DNA of 64,000 nucleotides, taken from NCBI GenBank assembly GCA_905221605.1, contig CAJNDS010002024.1:137501-201500 (forward strand). The letters run 5' to 3'. The position numbers were made by a program, and so were the translations under genes. The stretch is from Symbiodinium natans (lineage: Eukaryota > Sar > Dinophyceae > Suessiales > Symbiodiniaceae). A model generated the notes under the pieces. It was not told the origin of the DNA and did no database searches. It saw nothing but the letters and a program-made list of their open reading frames with translations. Shown piece by piece: positions 60,050-64,000 of this stretch (the first letter of the stretch is position 1; each line of letters starts with the position of its first letter).

Positions 60050-60860
60050 CCTGCCGCCGCAACTCCGAGCTAGGATGGCTTTGGTGATTCGAGGCCTGCA
60101 ATTGTCTCGGAGCACAGGCTCTCCAAAAAGGCGCTCGCATGCTTATCATCAGACTCCTTCTATTCAACAACACTATCCCTAGAGGCATATAAATACTGCC
60201 CGTCTCTCAGCCCTAAACCCTAAACCCTAAACCCTAAACCCTCAACCCTAAGCCGATGAGCCGATGAGCCTCAGTCTTGCGCTCCTGCATGGCCTTCTCC
60301 TTAGCTGTTAGGGTAGTTATAAGCAGGGTTGTAAGTAGGGTAACCTTATTACAACCCTGTTTAGGGTACTCTTAACCTACCGATGAACAGTAGGGTATCG
60401 GTCTGTTTAGGGTACTTGTAACCTACTCATAGCTACCCATGAACCTTCTAGTGCACAGGCATCGGCATTGTGAAGTTGCCTTTCCTTGTGGCCGCTGCAG
60501 GAGACCTCGCAGTGTTTAGGGTTTAGGGTTTAGGGTTGCGCGTTGAAGAAGAACCAACTAGCTTCGGTCCTGAAATTTCCCGATCGCTGTCACATGCCGA
60601 GACCCTTTCGAAAAGATGAATATAGGGTTCTGAAAAATTAGAGTAGGGTTTTGGGTATTTTTGTATAAGTACAAAAGGGCCGCAGGGGAATACTATTACC
60701 AGTAGTAAATATTCCGACTCCGATATTACGCACTGAACGCTCCATGCGAAACGTTCAGAAACCCTAAAATCTGATCCCTCAAGGGCCAAGTCTCAACTTG
60801 TGTTTTACACATCTCGATCGTCTTCTTCATGGCTGCCTCGCACTCGCAGATCTAGGTATG
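60050..60860 (-). CDS. Minus-strand exon islands, helical protein
   Basis: In coding order: 60860-60735 (ICECEAAMKKTIEMCKTQVE TW), 60618-60545 (FERVSACDSDREISGPKLVG), 60515-60455 (EVSCSGHKERQLHNADACA), 60310-60260 (LTAKEKAMQERKTEAHRLIG) and 60205-60075 (LRDGQYLYASRDSVVE, then after an in-frame TAG SDDKHASAFLESLCSETIAG). Charged, helix-forming and consistent in strand. IE-D (60625-60725) and IE-A remnants fill the gaps. No family recognised. Confidence 0.45.
60625..60725. mobile_element. Introner family IE-D copy
   Basis: GGGTTCTGAAAAATTAGAGT ... AGTAAATATTCCGACTCCG. Confidence 0.7.
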
Positions 60861-61109
60861 TCCACAAACAGGTGTTCCTAAAGACTATAATCATTATTCT
60901 TGGAACCCCAAGAAGGGTACTAAAATTAGCGTTCTAGGCTTGGATGCTCTGGGTATCAGTGATTTGCTGCAGTCCCTAATTCGTAAACCCTAACCCCTAA
61001 ACCCTAAACTGGCCCTAAACCCTGCAAGGAGACACGGATTGAGTGGGTGTCGGGGCTTGGGTGGTGGTTTAAAGCACCTGTTGCCTTTCGCCACTGAGCA
61101 AAGCTCAAC

Positions 61110-61320
61110 GACAGACAAAGGAGGGACCCTTTGAAGGGGTCCTGAATCTCACTCCCCTATATAATTCCTTAATATAACCCCTACAAAAACCCTGTATAAT
61201 AAATCCGCCGACCCCGCTGTCGGCGTCAGTGAAGTCCCGAAGGGTTGCCCAGCCCCGCTCCACCACCCTCCACCATCCCCCTGTGACGCCTCTGCCACCT
61301 GAAAATTGAAGTTCTAAGCA
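61110..61320 (-). CDS. Minus-strand exon island and introner
   Basis: 61310-61217 reads GVTGGWWRVVERGWATLRDF then TDADSGVGG. The adjoining 61121-61215 is an IE-D-like element (CCTTTGAAGGGGTCCTGAAT ... AAATCCGCCGACCCCG). Confidence 0.3.
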
Positions 61321-61371
61321 CTCGCCCCTCTTGCCTATCTTGACCAGACCCACCACCCTCACCATCCCACC

Positions 61372-61527
61372 GCCCCCCCCTCCCCCCCCACACCCCCCCC
61401 ACCGACCACCCCCCACCCCCCCCCCCCCCCCCCCCCCCCCCCCACCACCCCCCCACCCAGCCCACCCCCCCCCCCCCACCCCACCCCCCCCCCCCCCCCC
61501 CCCCCCCCCCCACCCCCCCCCCACCCC

Positions 61528-61569
<42 letters not shown>

Positions 61570-61612
61570 ACCCCCACCCCCCCCCACCCCCCACCCCACC
61601 CCCCCCCCCCAC
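61372..61612. repeat. Extreme poly-C block
   Basis: About 240 bp of C runs broken by single A or CA; the proline, glycine and histidine frames across it are artefacts. Confidence 0.95.
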
Positions 61613-61619
61613 AAAATCC

Positions 61620-61850
61620 CTTTTGTCCTACCTTCACCACCCCCGCAGCCCGCCCCCCTCCGCCATCCCTTTTGTCCTACCTTCACCACCCCCGCAGCCC
61701 GCCCCTCCACCACCCCCACAGCCTGCCGTAGCAGGTAGCGCACCACGTCTGTGTGGCCGAGGTCTTCTTCTTCTCCGCACGTCGGCTAGCACTGCCGGCG
61801 GGTCAGCACCGCACTGCCGCGCTCCCGAAATCGGCGGCATGGGCCATTCA
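61620..61850 (-). CDS. Possible ankyrin-repeat fragment
   Basis: The minus frame reads GEEEDLGHTDVVRYLLRQAV; GHTDVVRYLL matches the second half of an ankyrin repeat. Only one unit is visible and the rest is lost in the poly-C block. The 48-bp TTTTGTCCTACCTTCACCAC-type unit is repeated twice at 61620-61715. Confidence 0.35.
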
Positions 61851-61854
61851 ATAA

Positions 61855-61945
61855 CCCCTAAGGTCCCTTAGAAGGGTACCTCCTTTAGTCCTTGAGTTAC
61901 GGCGAAGTTGTGATTCGAGTCTTGCAGCCTCACAAATGTTCCAGG
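61855..61945. mobile_element. Short inverted-repeat element, introner-like
   Basis: CCCCTAAGGTCCCTTAGAAG and GGTACCTCCTTTAGTCCTTG; resembles 21230-21290. Confidence 0.35.
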
Positions 61946-61947
61946 GC

Positions 61948-62005
61948 CCTAAACCCTAAACCCTAAACCCTAGACCCTAAACCCTAAACCCTAAACCCTA
62001 AACCC
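61948..62005. repeat. Telomere-like tract CCCTAAA
   Basis: Eight units. Confidence 0.9.
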
Positions 62006-62009
62006 AGGA

Positions 62010-62395
62010 TTTTATAGGGCTTTATGGAGTTTGCATGCTTTCGCAGAGTTGTATAGGGCTTATTGCGCTAAACTCCCAAAACTCCCCCTAAAATCCTCTG
62101 AGCCCTAAAACCCGAGGTGCCAGGATACCCCAGCCTCAAAAGGGTTTAGGGTTTAGGGTTTAGGGCTCCCACATATACCCCAAAGACTATCATCCTTATT
62201 CTAGGAATCCCGCAACAGGGGACCCCAAGAATCGGAATCTCCCATGTAACCCAAAATAAGCCCTACTTTACGCCTAAACCTTGTTCTTGCTGATTCAGAA
62301 GGGTGCCCCTGTTATTGGGAACCAAATTGGATGAAGTGACCAAGTGTCGAGATCGGAGCAACTCTCAGGCTCTGAATCTTGCTTCAAGCCGATTC
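62010..62395. other. No gene seen
   Basis: Mixed sequence with telomere units at 62142-62167. Confidence 0.3.
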
Positions 62396-62554
62396 TTAGG
62401 CTTTAGGGTTTAGGGTTTAGGGGCTTGAGATTATTTTAAGGTCTTGGGCTTAAGACGTATAAGGCTCATGCAGACACCTTATTAAACTTGTACCTGAAGT
62501 AGCAAAAACCTACTGTTTTGTAGGTTCTTGATACAAAGCCCCTTGTAGGATTCG

Positions 62555-62748
62555 TAGCTAACCCTAACCCCTAACCCCTAACCCCTAACCCCTAACCCCT
62601 AACCCCAAACCCTAACCCCTAACCCCTAAACCCTAAACCCTAAACCCTAAAACCTAAAACCTAAAACCTAAAACCTAAAACCTAAAACCAAAACCCAAAA
62701 CCCAAAACCCAAAACCCAAAACCTAAAACCTAAAACCTAAAACCCTAT
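62555..62748. repeat. Telomere-like tract with three homogenised variant blocks
   Basis: CCCCTAA units, then CCCTAAA, then CCTAAAA, then CCCAAAA, then CCTAAAA again. Confidence 0.95.
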
Positions 62749-62879
62749 CCTACCAAAAAATGCGGTTCTTGAGGTCAACCCCAAAAACTTCCCGGGCGCC
62801 TCCTCTCCCTTAGCCCAGTTCCATTTCTGGAGGACCAAGTCAAGGGCCGTGTCCTGCAAAGGGCTGCTCAGGATTGAGA

Positions 62880-63000
62880 GTTTAGGGTCTATAGGGTCTC
62901 TAGGGTCTACAGGGTCTCTAGGGTCTCTAGGGTTTATAGGGTTTTTAGGGTTTATGGGGTTTTTGGGGTTTGTAGGGTTTACAGGGCTTAGGGCTGCGGT
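62880..63000. repeat. Variant block GGGTCTATA/GGGTCTCTA
   Basis: About 13 degenerate nonamer units related to TTTAGGG. Confidence 0.8.
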
Positions 63001-63004
63001 TTCG

Positions 63005-63235
63005 GGTTCGGCTTCGAATAAAAATTGGCTTTTGCCTTGGGAACTGCGACTTTTTTAGGTCAAGGGCTGGGTTGACTGCAGAAGCACCGTCTTGTAGGCG
63101 ACGAGATCTGGGGTCAAAGTGCTCACGTCTGCTGCGCGAGTGGACCGCTAGTGGTACGTTACTCAGCAACCATCCGCAGCAGCAACTTCCGACAAGCCAA
63201 GCATGGATCCAAGAGCCCTAGAAGCTTCCTCCAAA
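63005..63235 (-). CDS. Minus-strand exon islands
   Basis: 63235-63165 reads LEEASRALGSMLGLSEVAAA DG. 63130-63062 reads STLTPDLVAYKTVLLQSTQP in one frame (a PPR-like TPDLVAYKTVL string) and REHFDPRSRRLQDGASAVNP in another. The PPR resemblance is too short to assign. Confidence 0.35.
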
Positions 63236-63239
63236 CTAC

Positions 63240-63960
63240 AACCTTAAACCCTAAACCCTTCCGTGGCATAGACCCCCGAGTCGTAAGCCGTAGGCGCCCA
63301 AAGCCTCTAGGCACATCTACCCGCAAAATCATAACCCTAAATCCTGCACTCTAACCCCTAAACCCTTTTTGAACCCAGACTCTGTACATCAGCTGGCACG
63401 ATGACAATTGCATCGACTTACTTCCCAGAAACTAAATGCGACATCCAGGAACGTCAAGCGACCTCAACCTCAAGACCTGCAAATCGATGAGCCCACGAAA
63501 CATCCTCCAGCCGAAAACCCTAAACCCTAAACCCTAAACCCTAAACCCTAAACCCTGAACAAGCACTCTCAGCGCTCCGAGATGACCATGGCGAGAGCGG
63601 AGAGGGCCTTCTTCCCTTCTCTGACGTGAGCTTCGAGCCCCAACACTCACGTTTAGGGTTTAGGGTTTAGGGTTTAGGATTTCGGAAAGTTGTTTTAGGG
63701 TCTGCTGTTCTGCTTATTCTGGTCGTATTGCGGTTCGGTTCGTGGGTTGCTGGTAGTAAGGTACCAGTCTCAGTAGCAAGGCCACAACCAAGTTTTAGTA
63801 TCCCCTCCTCATAAGTCAGAAGCCCAAACACTAAACCAAGGAAAGGGCTTCGGAATTGGGGCTTGCAAGGTTCGGGGGTTTTAGGGATGACAGTGGCCAG
63901 CAGGCACAGCCTCTTTGTACCGGTAGCAAGCAATCATGCAAAGCCCCCGATGCGAAAGCA
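63240..63960. repeat. Gene-poor end with short telomere tracts
   Basis: CCCTAAA units at 63243, 63338 and 63517-63560, TTTAGGG at 63653-63680. No convincing exon in between. Confidence 0.5.
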
Positions 63961-64000
63961 GCCAGTCATCGAACTGTAGGCAACAGCGCCACGCTTGCGT

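Noticed and set aside
61105-61746. Glycine-rich frame of about 213 codons on the minus strand
   Set aside because: Most of it is the poly-C block at 61372-61612 read as poly-Gly; only its two ends look coding.
1-64000. Dinoflagellate spliced-leader RNA genes, 5S rRNA or tRNA genes
   Set aside because: I looked for the conserved leader core and for tRNA-like cloverleaf signals by eye and saw none; a covariance-model search would be needed to exclude them.

Overview
The window looks like a nuclear contig of a dinoflagellate or close relative. Seen directly: several dozen tracts of the telomere-type heptamer TTTAGGG/CCCTAAA; about fifteen families of short inverted-repeat elements sitting between and inside exons; and introns whose reconstructed borders are GT-AG, GC-AG or GA-AG with an AG|G junction. 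Introner elements and relaxed 5' splice sites are established features of dinoflagellates. The exact lineage (a Suessiales/Symbiodiniaceae-type core dinoflagellate or a syndinian) cannot be decided from this sequence.

Coding sequence is broken into exon islands of about 35-800 bp separated by telomere-like tracts and introner copies. Three genes could be rebuilt across frame-compatible junctions, all on the minus strand: a monocarboxylate-type major-facilitator transporter (29218 to 26178), a secreted type-B carboxylesterase with all three catalytic-site signatures (46252 to 42476), and a ubiquitin-like domain fused to a PP1-type phosphatase fold that has lost its metal ligands (52720 to 50616). 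Many further islands encode protein-like peptides with no assignable function. Most are minus strand; a plus-strand group lies at 15.3-16.7 kb and a plus-strand pair at 48.3-48.6 kb.

Layout. 0.1-6.5 kb: minus-strand exon islands, including a cysteine-rich RING-like gene, then a TA microsatellite at 4.5-5.0 kb. 6.5-15 kb: scattered islands among tracts and introners. 15.3-16.7 kb: plus-strand gene. 17-26 kb: minus-strand islands. 26.2-29.2 kb: transporter. 29-33.5 kb: scattered islands. 33.8-35.5 kb: AT-rich satellite followed by a large hairpin. 36-42 kb: further islands, a (CCCCAAAA)n block and a possible alpha/beta-hydrolase start. 42.5-46.3 kb: esterase. 50.6-52.7 kb: pseudophosphatase. 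54-55.5 kb: exon islands. 55.7-57.3 kb: 15-bp minisatellite. 57.8-58.1 kb: the longest telomere-like tract. 59-63.5 kb: further islands plus an extreme poly-C block.

The main biological point is that telomere-repeat tracts themselves appear to act as introns. Several lie between two copies of a short exon sequence (about 14-26 bp), as a staggered-cut insertion would leave, and removing one copy plus the tract restores the reading frame and the protein family alignment, with GC-AG or GA-AG borders. This is the same arrangement shown by the inverted-repeat introners, so the TTTAGGG tracts may be one more class of introner. Introner families are labelled IE-A to IE-O here; the labels are mine.
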